A model generated the notes under the pieces. The model made no database searches and was not told where the DNA came from. It saw only the letters and a list, made by a program, of their open reading frames with translations. This document shows, in pieces, positions 1 to 7,904 of a stretch of DNA of 19,721 nt. Source of the stretch: PALSA-607 sp036510735 (GTDB lineage: Bacteria; Actinomycetota; Actinomycetes; Acidothermales; Acidothermaceae); NCBI GenBank assembly GCA_036510735.1, contig DATCDK010000078.1:1-19721 (forward strand). The letters run 5' to 3'. Each line of letters begins with the position of its first letter. Position 1 is the stretch's first letter. A program made the position numbers and the translations under genes.

Positions 1-1750
1 CGATCCAATTTGCCATGTAGCCGCCGTAGGACCCGCCCATGGCCGCCGTGCGAGTCGCGTCGATGTCGTCGCGGGCGATCGTCGCGTCAGTGATGGCCAT
101 GAGGTCGGCAAATGGAACCGGGCCCCAATTGCCCCAGCCGCGTTGGACGAAGTCATCTCCGTAGCCCTGTGACAGGGCCGGGTCAGGCAGCAGCACAGCC
201 CAACCGCGGGCGGCCAGCAGCCACGGATTCCAGCGCCAGCTCCAGGCATCCCAGCTCGCCAGCGGGCCACCGTGCACCCACAGGGCCAACGGCGCCGGGT
301 GATCGGCCGTGGCGCTGTCGGGTAGCACGAGCCACGCCCGCACCCGGGTGCCGTCCGGCGCGAGCGTCTCGACCTCCTCGACGTGGCCGGGCAGGTCCAG
401 CGGCCGTCCCGGCCCTCGCAGCACGACGGGCTCCTGGTCGGCGATGTCGGGGTTGAGCCGCACCGGCGTCATCGGCCGATCGACGTCGGCCCGCAAGGCG
501 AACAGGTCGCGCCCGGCTGGGGCGACGTTGACGCTGCTGTAAGCACCGGCAGCGGTGAGCTTGACGACGATGCCGCTCTCAACGTCGACGCGGAATATCG
601 GACGGCGGCCGTTGTCATCCGCGGTAAAAAACACCGCTGACGAATCTGTGCTGAACACCGGGCTAGCTGGCCACAGAGGGAAACCCGGCAGCAGGTCGCG
701 CCCGGCGCCCGACACTGTATCGATCAGCCACAGCGTGAGCCGTGGCGCGCGCTCGTAGGTGGCCTCCGTCTCATCGATGCACACGATGAGGCGCCCATCG
801 GGCGAGATCGCAGGATGGTCGTACCAATGCGAGCAGGCGTCGCCGGCACCGAGGTCGGCGTCAGCGTCGGTCGAGGTCGGCGGCGTGCCAGCCAGCACCC
901 GCCGGTTGCCAGTCGCAGTGTCGATCACCACCAGCGATCTCGATTCCCGTCCCCGCGCGTGCACCTCGTGCCAGGCCGCCACCACCACGGCACCATCGGA
1001 ACTGATCGCGATCGATGGCTCATCGAGCGCACGGCCTGCGGACGGCGCGAGGTCGCGCAACATGGCAGCGTCAGCGTCAGGATCTACGCCGTCGCGCGCG
1101 TCGGCGGCGACCTCAACCGCCTGCTCTACAACGAAGAGCCGTACCTGGTCAGGACCAAGGTCGTGATCCCAGTGCCGCACGGGAGTGCTCTCATGCAGCA
1201 GAGCACTCACGCCGGCCTTCTTGCGAGCCTCCCTTCGGTCGGCGTCAGTGTCGGCAGCACCAGGCAAGACGCTCCCCGTCACGACAACGGTGCCGGCGTC
1301 GCGCGCGACGTAAACCCCCGTCAACCCACCCGGCGCGCTCACCAGGGTGCGCGGCTCGCCGCCAGCGACGGGCAAGCACCACAGAGATGGGACCTGGCTG
1401 GACGCGCCCGCGGCGTCAGCCAGGTCCAGTGCCTTGCTCCCCTTGTCACCGGCAGGGCGTTTCGAGATGAACAGCAAGTCGCCCCCCGCTCCGAACGCGG
1501 GCTCCGACTCACCGGCCGCCGAGCGAGTCAGCCGGCGCGCGGGTCTAACGCCGTCGAGATCGACCTCCCACAACGACGTCTGGAAGGTCGTCCGGTCGGA
1601 CGACAGGGTTTGCACCGAGCACACCAAGCGGGTGCCGTCAGGAGAAAGCACCAGACGCTCGATACGCGGCAGTGCGTTGTAGTCGTCAAGGTTGGTGAAC
1701 GCACCAACGGGATCGCCGCGATGCGACACCGACGTGGGGTCAGCTGTCAT
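1..1750 (-). CDS. S9 family peptidase (prolyl oligopeptidase / acylaminoacyl-peptidase type), 3' end beyond the window
   Basis: The frame is open from ATG at 1750 to the left edge, giving 583 codons without a stop; the last part of the hydrolase domain is missing. The N-terminal ~370 residues have repeated SPDG-type motifs (e.g. LVLSPDGTRLV, AISPDGRLIV) expected of the beta-propeller of S9 peptidases. The C-terminal part has the alpha/beta-hydrolase marks: HGGP around residue 493 (oxyanion region) and GGSYGG with the nucleophile Ser574. The Asp and His of the triad would lie outside the window. The family cleaves short peptides or removes acylated N-terminal residues. No secretion signal is seen (start MTADPTSVSHRGD), so a cytoplasmic enzyme is likely. 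The start is supported by a TAGGGT hexamer 7 nt upstream, which suggests a leaderless mRNA. The substrate cannot be told. Confidence 0.9.
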   Translation of the reverse strand, partial: MTADPTSVSHRGDPVGAFTNLDDYNALPRIERLVLSPDGTRLVCSVQTLSSDRTTFQTSLWEVDLDGVRPARRLTRSAAGESEPAFGAGGDLLFISKRPAGDKGSKALDLADAAGASSQVPSLWCLPVAGGEPRTLVSAPGGLTGVYVARDAGTVVVTGSVLPGAADTDADRREARKKAGVSALLHESTPVRHWDHDLGPDQVRLFVVEQAVEVAADARDGVDPDADAAMLRDLAPSAGRALDEPSIAISSDGAVVVAAWHEVHARGRESRSLVVIDTATGNRRVLAGTPPTSTDADADLGAGDACSHWYDHPAISPDGRLIVCIDETEATYERAPRLTLWLIDTVSGAGRDLLPGFPLWPASPVFSTDSSAVFFTADDNGRRPIFRVDVESGIVVKLTAAGAYSSVNVAPAGRDLFALRADVDRPMTPVRLNPDIADQEPVVLRGPGRPLDLPGHVEEVETLAPDGTRVRAWLVLPDSATADHPAPLALWVHGGPLASWDAWSWRWNPWLLAARGWAVLLPDPALSQGYGDDFVQRGWGNWGPVPFADLMAITDATIARDDIDATRTAAMGGSYGGYMANWI

Positions 1751-1757
1751 ACCGTCG

Positions 1758-1763
1758 ACCCTA
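1758..1763 (-). promoter_or_regulatory. -10 element of the S9 peptidase gene
   Basis: On the minus strand TAGGGT lies 7 nt before the ATG at 1750. It matches the TANNNT -10 consensus at the distance that places transcription at or next to the start codon. No ribosome binding site fits between them. No clear -35 was seen. Confidence 0.5.
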
Positions 1764-1967
1764 CCCACTGAACCGGCCACCGGAGCGGCGCCGGACAGCA
1801 GGCAGCCGAGGTGCGTCGTGCGCTGGACCGAGCGACCTGACCTACACAGGATTGGATAGGGACTGCGTGGGTGCTGCGAGCATCCTCGCTGGCTTGCAAG
1901 CGCCGAGACTCCTTGTCTGGCTGGAAATCCTTGTCGTCGTCTGCGAGTTGGTCGCACGGCTCGTCGA

Positions 1968-2225
1968 TCAGCGCGCAAGCAGCGCATGCAACGTGTCACC
2001 TGCGGCGTCTGGCATCTCGAGGGTCTTCGTCCGGCTGGCCGCCCCGCTGACCACAACGACGTCCCGCTTCGCGATCCCGAAAGCTACGGCGACGGCATCC
2101 ACCACAGCGGCCGTCGCCTTGCCGTCTACTGCCCGCTCCGCCACCCGGACGACGAGCATGCCGTCATGTGAGCCGCCGACGCCCGGCTGGCGGCTTCCCG
2201 GATGCACCCGCACGACGATCCTCAT
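1968..2225 (-). CDS. DUF167 / UPF0235 (YggU-like) family protein
   Basis: This is a protein of 85 residues starting MRIVVRVHPGSR. Family marks are the early VRVHPGSR strand, LVVRVAERAVDGKATAAVVDAVA (read in two parts, VRV then VDGKATAAVV) and the RDVVVVSGAASRTKTLEM strand, matching the small alpha/beta fold of the E. coli YggU type. The length is normal. The biochemical role of the family is not settled. The frame is open to 2591, but only the part from 2225 resembles the family. A purine-rich GGTGGGG stretch stands just before this ATG. It lies downstream of the decayed kinase and hydrolase genes and 217 bases from the S9 peptidase start, so it is probably its own unit. Confidence 0.8.
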   Translation of the reverse strand: MRIVVRVHPGSRQPGVGGSHDGMLVVRVAERAVDGKATAAVVDAVAVAFGIAKRDVVVVSGAASRTKTLEMPDAAGDTLHALLAR

Positions 2226-2356
2226 CACCCCACCGTGCCATAAGCCCGGGCCAGACCATCCACACGAACTGGGGCATGTACTCCGCACTGAGGCGCACAG
2301 GATCAGGACCGTCAATGCCGCAAATGCGGTCGTGCGAGCGCCGCGATGGCGACGGG

Positions 2357-2362
2357 TACCGT
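2357..2362 (+). promoter_or_regulatory. -10 element of the kinase remnant
   Basis: TACCGT lies 6 nt before the ATG at 2369, the same leaderless geometry as other genes in this window. The gene it served is broken, so the promoter outlived its gene. Confidence 0.4.
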
Positions 2363-2368
2363 CGAGGT

Positions 2369-2461
2369 ATGAATCGGCCAGTGCTCGTCGCGCTCGCGGG
2401 TAGGCCGGGTACCGGCAAGACAACGATCGCGACGCCATCTGATGGCTGTGCGAACTGGTGA
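2369..2461 (+). pseudogene. N-terminal stump of a P-loop (AAA/zeta-type) kinase
   Basis: A 30-residue frame begins MNRPVLVALAGRPGTGKTTIA, a textbook Walker A (GRPGTGKT) after a hydrophobic beta strand, as in the small predicted kinases and AAA proteins of about 170-190 residues. After TTIA the frame runs into unrelated residues and stops at 2461. Another frame just downstream (2456 to ~2500) reads CELVTALAG, which would suit the final helix of such a kinase. This suggests that the middle was lost in one deletion with a frame change. No intact Walker B, substrate site or lid remains. The promoter-like TACCGT and the start codon are preserved. The stump identity is well supported; the C-terminal match is a guess. 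Confidence 0.55.
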
Positions 2462-2557
2462 CGGCGCTCGCCGGGCACCCCGTCGGACATTGCGAGTTCC
2501 TTCTTGCGCCGCGGCATCGACGACAACCTAAGGGGCTGCTTCCGGGCACGGCGCCCT

Positions 2558-3276
2558 TCACGGTCGTGCCGGTTGAGTGGCGGGCGACCACGGCTCAGGC
2601 GCCCGGTCGAATAGGGCGCGCACGTCGGTGACAGGTATCGGCACCTCGTCTCCGGCGGCGAGGAACAACGTCGGCACCGGTCTGCTCCAGGCGAATGTCA
2701 GATTCAGGTGGAGGACCCCAGACCTTGGGTGGTCACCCCCGCCGGGTCCCATCGCCACGACAGCGCATACCCGCGGTTCGCTCTCCGGGGTCGCAAGAAC
2801 CGTCCAACCACCGAGCTGTGTCCTGCCAAGCCGATCCGCTCCGCGTCGATGCGAAATTCGGCGCTCGCGTCACCGGTGGTCGTCGCTTCGGGCGCCAGCA
2901 ATCTGTTGATAAGGAACCGAACGTCTGGCACCCGGCTGCCGACAATCGCGTCGATGCGTGCTTCACGCATGGCCGCGGTTTCGCCCTCGTGGCGTCTCAA
3001 TTCCTTCGCGACCACTTCTGAGTGATCGAGACTTGCGACGACGTATCCGTGACTAGCGAGGTGGTTGCAAAGAAAGGTGGCCGACCGGCGATGTCCACCG
3101 GCGTGATGCGAGAACACGACCAACGGATATCCGGACGACGGTGGCGCCGAGTCGGATACCGGGAACCAAACTTCGCAAGGAAAGAGCCTGCCCCGCGCCG
3201 CATCTCGTAGCTCGAGAGTTCGCAGACGGACCTGAAAACGTCCAAGGACAAACGGGTCATAGACCGTCGGATCCAT
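2558..3276 (-). pseudogene. Frameshifted alpha/beta hydrolase
   Basis: The first frame (from ATG at 3276, MDPTVYDPFVLGRF) carries the hydrolase core: PLVVFSHHAGG (oxyanion region), HGYVVASLDH and IGLAGHS with the nucleophile Ser. Immediately after that Ser codon, near 2814, one base is missing. The other minus frame restores the expected GGW and continues TVLATPESEPRVCAVVAMGPG and PVPTLFLAAGDEVPIP to a stop at 2558. Adding one T would give the expected GHSFGG elbow. Even joined, the product is about 240 residues, lacks the usual His-containing end, and looks truncated. The fold resembles PAF-acetylhydrolase or dienelactone-hydrolase-like enzymes. A sequencing error could explain the frameshift but not the short end. 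GTG codons at 3282 and 3279 are alternative starts. Confidence 0.75.
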
Positions 3277-3282
3277 CACCAC

Positions 3283-3288
3283 ACATTA
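3283..3288 (-). promoter_or_regulatory. -10 element of the alpha/beta hydrolase gene
   Basis: On the minus strand TAATGT lies 6 nt before the ATG at 3276, with only GTGGTG between. No ribosome binding site precedes any of the candidate starts, so a leaderless message from this ATG is the simplest reading. Confidence 0.45.
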
Positions 3289-3424
3289 GGCGCGCACTGC
3301 CGTCGTCCAACGTCATGTGAAGCAGCGTTCTCCCACGGCGTACTGCACAACGACGACAGGGTCGACCACGGGATCGAGCGCGGGGCGATACTTGGCCGGT
3401 CGATCGTCGCGGTGCTGCGCTGAG

Positions 3425-5416
3425 ATGAGGATGAACATTCGCATGCGGAGCCAGCATCGTCGCAGCATCTTGTCGCGGATGTCGCTAGCGCTTCCTGCGG
3501 GCTCGCTCATTCTGATCAATGGGCTGTCCGGAGGCACCGCTGCTCGCGCTTCGACGAACCCACCGGCATGGCAGCACGCGATGCCGGCCGCGGATCCGCC
3601 CAGCTTGGAGCCTTACACGGCGGCGTCCGCTGTTGACGACCCCGCCGTGGGCCAGCTTGTGCTGTACGACCCCATCGTGTTCACGAACTGTTCGGGCGCG
3701 AACCCGTTGTGGGTTTGGGACGGCGAGACCTGGAGCAATCCGCCCGGCGGTGCGGATGCACCAGTTCGTGAGAGTCCGACCATCGTCTATGACGGCGCTA
3801 CGCGTCGCGTCTTGATGTTCGGCGGTGACCGGCCCAGTTGCGGCGGCCAGCCGCGCACGGCCCTTGCAGATACCTGGGAGTGGAATGGCAGCCGATGGGT
3901 GCAGCAGCACCCGGCCACCTCGCCCGCCCCCGGGGCCGGGGCTTGTGCGGCGTACGACCTCGATACGAAGCAGGTGGTGATGTTCGGCGGCAGCGGCATC
4001 TCAGGTGTCTCGGACCCGAACACCTGGACGTGGAACGGCACGAACTGGACTGCGCATCAACCCGCCCCGTCGCCGCCGACTGCGGGTTCGTGCGGGATGG
4101 CCTACGACTCCGTTCGACACCAGCTGCTGCTGACAACCGAAGACAGTGCGAGTTCGACGGTTGAGACTTGGGCGTGGGATGGCGCAGCATGGTCTCAACT
4201 TCCGTCTTCTGGACCAACGGAATACAACCTGATCCCAGCGATCACCTTCGATGGGGATTTGGGTGAGGTTGTGCTTTATAACGGCAGGACGCCGTGCACT
4301 GGGACCTTCTTTACCGGCGGCTGTGGAACACCGGTCAGTCAGACTTGGGCGTGGAACGGAGCCAATTGGCAAGACGTCAGCGCAACACTGTCGCCCGCAT
4401 CTCGATTCAACGGCGCACTGGCGTTCGACAACGCGACGCATCAGCTGGTGTTGTTCGGCGGTTGGCCGGAGTTCGGCGCGACTGTCGCCGACACCTGGAT
4501 CTTGGCAGCCAAAGGAACATCGTCGGTCGTACCCCAACGGTTGGCCGGCGCAGATCGGGTAGCCACCGCGGTCGCCGTGTCGCAGGACGAGTTCACTGCA
4601 CCACAGTCGGCGTCTGCCGTCGTGCTCGCGCGAGGCGATGGGTTCGCTGATGCTCTTACGGGAGGCCCGTTGGCCGTGGCCAAGAAGGGCCCGTTGCTTC
4701 TCACGTCGTCCGGCTCGCTCGACTCAAGCACCAGTGCGGAGATCAGTCGCGTACTCGCGCCAAGAGGCATTGTCTATCTGTTGGGTGGTACGTCCGCCCT
4801 GTCGACCACAGTGCAAGCGCAGGTCACGGCGCTCGGCTTTACCGTCGTCCGGATCGCCGGCCCAGATCGGTACGGAACCGCGGTCGACGTCGCTGGCGTT
4901 CTCGGAAATCCGACGACGGTGCTCGAAGCAAGCGGCATTGATTTTCCCGATGCCCTTGCGGCTGGCCCGGCGGCGTCACTTGAGCACGCTGCAATTCTGC
5001 TGACCATCGGTTCATCGCAGGCGAACCCGACTGCTGCGTACCTTGCCGCGCACCCCGGTGCGCGATTCGCCATCGGTGACCCCGCCGCGACTGCCGACCC
5101 CGCAGCCGTCGCGATCGTGGGTGCCGACCGCTACGCCACGAGCGCAGCCGTGGCGCGTGCGTTCTTCCCCAACGCGACCTCGTTTGCTGTTGCCACGGGC
5201 GCCGGTTTCGCTGACGCGTTATCCGGCGGCGCCCTTTCCGGCGCGCGTAGCCAACCGACACTTCTGCTGCCCGCGACGGGAGCCATCCCTGAGTCAGTCC
5301 ACGCGTTCGTTGCCACTCACGCCGGTGGTGTAGTGGCCGTGCAAGCGTTCGGCGGCACCAGCGCCGTAGGTGCCTCCTCTATCGCGGCGCTGGGTGCGGC
5401 CATGGCCGGTTCGTGA
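3425..5416 (+). CDS. Secreted Kelch-like propeller protein with three C-terminal CWB2 cell-wall-binding repeats
   Basis: From ATG at 3425 the product is 663 residues. A basic start (MRMNIRMRSQHRR), a hydrophobic stretch and TAARA before STNPP form a probable signal peptide. Residues ~60-365 hold about six Kelch/galactose-oxidase-like units with a recurring pattern: a hydrophobic strand ending in FGG (QVVMFGG, QLVLFGG), then TW.W(N/D)G..W. From residue 372 come three CWB2 (PF04122) repeats, beginning RLAGADR, RIAGPDR and AIVGADR, each with an FADAL/FPDAL motif. These repeats anchor proteins non-covalently to wall polymers. The propeller may bind sugar or protein; no catalytic residues were identified. 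The frame is open upstream to a GTG at 3317, but that extension is low-complexity and would bury the signal peptide. It stands alone between the hydrolase and vanR. Confidence 0.85.
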   Translation: MRMNIRMRSQHRRSILSRMSLALPAGSLILINGLSGGTAARASTNPPAWQHAMPAADPPSLEPYTAASAVDDPAVGQLVLYDPIVFTNCSGANPLWVWDGETWSNPPGGADAPVRESPTIVYDGATRRVLMFGGDRPSCGGQPRTALADTWEWNGSRWVQQHPATSPAPGAGACAAYDLDTKQVVMFGGSGISGVSDPNTWTWNGTNWTAHQPAPSPPTAGSCGMAYDSVRHQLLLTTEDSASSTVETWAWDGAAWSQLPSSGPTEYNLIPAITFDGDLGEVVLYNGRTPCTGTFFTGGCGTPVSQTWAWNGANWQDVSATLSPASRFNGALAFDNATHQLVLFGGWPEFGATVADTWILAAKGTSSVVPQRLAGADRVATAVAVSQDEFTAPQSASAVVLARGDGFADALTGGPLAVAKKGPLLLTSSGSLDSSTSAEISRVLAPRGIVYLLGGTSALSTTVQAQVTALGFTVVRIAGPDRYGTAVDVAGVLGNPTTVLEASGIDFPDALAAGPAASLEHAAILLTIGSSQANPTAAYLAAHPGARFAIGDPAATADPAAVAIVGADRYATSAAVARAFFPNATSFAVATGAGFADALSGGALSGARSQPTLLLPATGAIPESVHAFVATHAGGVVAVQAFGGTSAVGASSIAALGAAMAGS

Positions 5417-5434
5417 TGCCGATCCAGGTCGGCA
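5417..5434 (+). terminator. Possible hairpin after the CWB2 gene
   Basis: Directly after the stop codon, TGCCGA and TCGGCA form a 6-bp perfect stem around a 6-nt loop. No T-run follows, so this is at best a weak or factor-assisted terminator separating the wall-protein gene from the vanR promoter. Confidence 0.35.
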
Positions 5435-5475
5435 GCTTCTCGAGCCGAATTCACTGGGTTGCCAGCAGTTACGTG

Positions 5476-5515
5476 GGTTTTCGATAGGCCGACGAAACGC
5501 TCCGACCGCTAGCGT
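5476..5515 (+). promoter_or_regulatory. vanR promoter with candidate VanR operator
   Basis: Positions 5476-5497 hold GGTTTTCGATA followed by GGCCGACGAAA, with half-sites TCGATA (5481-5486) and ACGAAA (5492-5497) set 11 bp apart. The -10 hexamer TAGCGT is at 5510-5515, 7 nt before the vanR ATG, so the mRNA is probably leaderless. The second half-site covers the place of a -35 box, fitting activation by a bound regulator. The same element with the same spacing precedes murF. Autoregulation by VanR is inferred. Confidence 0.65.
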
Positions 5516-5522
5516 CGAAGGC

Positions 5523-6218
5523 ATGCGTGTCTTGGTCGTCGAAGACGAGCCCTACATGGCAGAGGCCATCCGGGATGGCCTGCGCCTGGAAGCGATCGCC
5601 GCCGATATCGCCGGCGACGGTGACACCGCGCTGGAACTGCTGAGCGTCAACGCTTACGACATCGCGGTGCTCGACCGCGACATCCCCGGACCCTCCGGTG
5701 ACGAGATCGCCGAACGCATCGTCGCCTCCGGCAGCGGCATGCCGATCTTGATGCTCACTGCTGCCGACCGTCTCGACGACAAGACATCCGGGTTCGGACT
5801 CGGCGCCGACGACTACCTGACGAAGCCGTTTGAACTCCAAGAACTCGTGCTCCGTCTCCGAGCGCTCGACCGCAGGCGCGCCCACAACAGGCCACCCGTG
5901 CGGGAGATCGCAGGTCTGCGGCTGGATCCGTTCCGCCGCGAGGTCTACCGCGACGGTCGCTACGTCGCGCTCACCCGGAAACAGTTCGCGGTGCTCGAGG
6001 TGCTCGTCGCTGCCGAAGGCGGCGTCGTCAGCGCCGAACAGCTACTCGAGCGGGCATGGGACGAGAACGCAGACCCGTTCACCAACGCCGTGCGCATCAC
6101 AGTCTCGGCATTGCGCAAGCGCCTCGGCGAACCACAGTTCATCGCCACCGTGGCGGGCGTTGGGTACCGAATCGACACCGGGCCGGACGTCGCAGGCGCG
6201 GGAGGCGAGCATGGATAG
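5523..6218 (+). CDS. vanR: VanR-type OmpR-family response regulator
   Basis: The product has 231 residues. The receiver domain (1-~115) starts MRVLVVEDEP, with acidic residues E8/D9, the phosphate-accepting Asp51 in AVLDRDIPG, Thr79 and Lys101 (TKPF). The C-terminal winged-helix DNA-binding domain (~130-222) has LTRKQFAVLEVL and ends with GVGYRID. It should be phosphorylated by the kinase encoded next, whose ATG (6211) lies inside its end, an 8-bp overlap implying coupled translation. The start is set by family alignment and by TAGCGT 7 nt upstream; the frame extends to 5370 without family similarity. The name rests on its position beside vanHAX and on the matching elements before vanR and murF. 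Another actinobacterial OmpR-type subfamily is the alternative. Confidence 0.85.
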   Translation: MRVLVVEDEPYMAEAIRDGLRLEAIAADIAGDGDTALELLSVNAYDIAVLDRDIPGPSGDEIAERIVASGSGMPILMLTAADRLDDKTSGFGLGADDYLTKPFELQELVLRLRALDRRRAHNRPPVREIAGLRLDPFRREVYRDGRYVALTRKQFAVLEVLVAAEGGVVSAEQLLERAWDENADPFTNAVRITVSALRKRLGEPQFIATVAGVGYRIDTGPDVAGAGGEHG

Positions 6219-7320
6219 GGCGCCCGGTTTGAGCGTCCGTCTCAAACTCACCCTCAGCTACGCCGGCTTCCTCATGCTCGCGGGCGCCTTGTTACTTGCC
6301 GCGGTAGCGGTGTTCCTCGTGCGATACGTACCCCTTCACGAGTTCGTCTTCGCTCACCCTGGAGCAACCCCCGAGCGGGGGCCCAGCCGCCGCGCTCTGC
6401 TGGCGGACTTCATCCCGACCGCGGCCGTCGCACTGGCATTGCTGCTGGTGTTCGGTCTGACTGGTGGATGGATTCTGGCTGGCCGGATGCTCGCCCCACT
6501 GACCCGCATCACCGAGGCCACCCGCCTCGCCGCGAACGGCACGCTCTCCCACCGGATCCGGCTACCCGGCCACAGTGATGAGTTCCGGGAACTCGCAGAC
6601 GCCTTCGATGCCATGCTCGCGCGGCTCGAAGCACACATCGCTGAACAGCAGAGATTCGCGGCCAACGCGTCCCACGAACTGCGCACCCCGCTGGCGATCA
6701 CGCAGGCTCTTCTCGAGGTGGCCCGCGATGACCCGCACTCCGACACCGCCGAGCTCGTCGAACGACTGCGCGTCGTCAACACGCGAGCGATCGACCTAAC
6801 CGAAGCGTTGCTTCTGCTTAGCCGCGCCGACCAGAAGGCCTTCGCGCCCGAACGCGTCGACCTGTCGCTCGTAGCGGAGGAGGCCACGGAAACACTGCTC
6901 GCCTTCGCAGAAGAGCGCGGCGTCACTATCAAGACATCTGGCGACGTATCCCCCGCCCTCGGCTCACACGCGCTCCTGCTGCAACTGACGACGAACCTCG
7001 TGCACAACGCGATCGTCCACAACCTGCCTCACGAAGGCACCGTATGGGTCAAGAGCACCGATCACTCCAAGGCTGTGGTGCTCACTGTGGAGAACACAGG
7101 CGAGCAGGTCACCCCACAGCTAGTGGCAACGTTGGTCGAACCGTTTCGTCGCGGCACTGAACGCATACGGTCCGACCACGCCGGCGTCGGCCTCGGGCTC
7201 GCAATCGTCAAGAGCATCACCCAGGCACACGGCGGGACCCTGACCCTCACTCCCCGGGCGGGTGGCGGGCTATGCGTCACGGTGCGGCTGCCCGCCTACG
7301 TGATGGGGAAATCAAAGTAG
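6211..7320 (+). CDS. vanS: VanS-type membrane sensor histidine kinase
   Basis: The product has 369 residues. TM1 is at about 13-40 and TM2 at about 68-92, leaving a short outside loop of roughly 25 residues, as in the compact VanS of actinomycetes. HAMP spans ~93-147. The phosphorylated His is His155 in ASHELRTPLA. The ATPase domain has the N box (TNLVHNAIVHN, ~261-271) and the G box GVGLGLAIV (325-333). The usual DNGPG is replaced by VENTGE, a form I recall from VanS-like kinases. Known VanS proteins respond to glycopeptides or the cell-wall damage they cause; which ligand applies here cannot be read. GGAGG at 6201-6205, 5 nt before the ATG, fixes the start. The last 25 bp overlap the end of vanX on the other strand. 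Confidence 0.88.
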   Translation: MDRAPGLSVRLKLTLSYAGFLMLAGALLLAAVAVFLVRYVPLHEFVFAHPGATPERGPSRRALLADFIPTAAVALALLLVFGLTGGWILAGRMLAPLTRITEATRLAANGTLSHRIRLPGHSDEFRELADAFDAMLARLEAHIAEQQRFAANASHELRTPLAITQALLEVARDDPHSDTAELVERLRVVNTRAIDLTEALLLLSRADQKAFAPERVDLSLVAEEATETLLAFAEERGVTIKTSGDVSPALGSHALLLQLTTNLVHNAIVHNLPHEGTVWVKSTDHSKAVVLTVENTGEQVTPQLVATLVEPFRRGTERIRSDHAGVGLGLAIVKSITQAHGGTLTLTPRAGGGLCVTVRLPAYVMGKSK

Positions 7321-7904
7321 CTCTGTGGATACGGCTCGTGTTTTAGCGTGTAGTGCCACCATTCGCGATCGTAGGAGTCGAAACCGCAAGCTTCCATGAC
7401 GGAGCGAAGCTGGTGACGGTTTCGCGCTTCGACTTCCGTGATTGCTGTTGCCCTATGGTGGGACACCGCGTCCATCAGGTCATGGTCACCGCCCATCGGC
7501 ACAAGTTCATCGGTTGCCAGGTCGTACAGCGTCAGGTCGACTGTGGCACCCCGGCTGTGGCCCGACTTGGCGGCCACATATCCCTGTTCGAAGATTTCGG
7601 GTCTATCAATGTTCGGGTAGTGCCGCGGCTTCGTTCGGCCGTCCTCCGGCTGCTGCGACCAGCGCAGGAAGCAATCTACGGCACGTTGTGGGCGATAGCC
7701 GTCCCAGAGGAGCAAGCCGAAGCCGAAGGATGCGGCCTTTTCTCGCGCTCTGTCGAGGGCTGCGCACAATGCCCGCGTGCCGACGATGCGATTGGCGTGG
7801 TAACCGTCCACGGGCTTGCCGGTGAAGTTGTCCCACGTGGCGTACTTGGCATCCCAGCGTATTCCGGGTACGAACTCGTCGACAAAGACGAAGTCGTCGT
7901 TCAT
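7296..7904 (-). CDS. vanX: VanX, D-Ala-D-Ala dipeptidase
   Basis: The product has 202 residues, the length of enterococcal VanX, and key residues fall at the same numbers: zinc ligands His116 and Asp123 (SGHSRGATVD) and His184 (EWWHY), catalytic Glu181, and Arg71 (DGYRP). It hydrolyses D-Ala-D-Ala in the cytoplasm and spares D-Ala-D-Lac, so that only the resistant precursor is built. The ending SYFDFPIT is typical. One segment differs: MGGDHDLMDAVSHH stands where I recall VanX proteins having MG, two or three residues, then FMDERSHH. The ATG overlaps the vanA stop as ATGA, so translation is coupled. It is last in the vanHAX operon. Its 3' end overlaps vanS by 25 bp with no terminator visible between. 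Confidence 0.93.
   Translation of the reverse strand: MNDDFVFVDEFVPGIRWDAKYATWDNFTGKPVDGYHANRIVGTRALCAALDRAREKAASFGFGLLLWDGYRPQRAVDCFLRWSQQPEDGRTKPRHYPNIDRPEIFEQGYVAAKSGHSRGATVDLTLYDLATDELVPMGGDHDLMDAVSHHRATAITEVEARNRHQLRSVMEACGFDSYDREWWHYTLKHEPYPQSYFDFPIT

Noticed and set aside
815..1771. Open frame of 318 residues on the + strand
   Set aside because: It is the antisense shadow of the S9 peptidase, which has real motifs (HGGP, GGSYGG) throughout the other strand.
1852..2403. Open frame of 183 residues on the + strand
   Set aside because: It is antisense to the DUF167 gene, its composition is irregular and no family is recognisable.
2462..2557. Possible continuation of a coding frame on the + strand (GLLPGTAPFTVVPVEW)
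   Set aside because: The frame is open to about 2630 but has no start, no recognised family and overlaps the hydrolase end, so I do not call a gene.
5830..6210. In-frame N-terminal extension of VanS
   Set aside because: It lies inside vanR in another frame; GGAGG before 6211 and the kinase topology set the start there.
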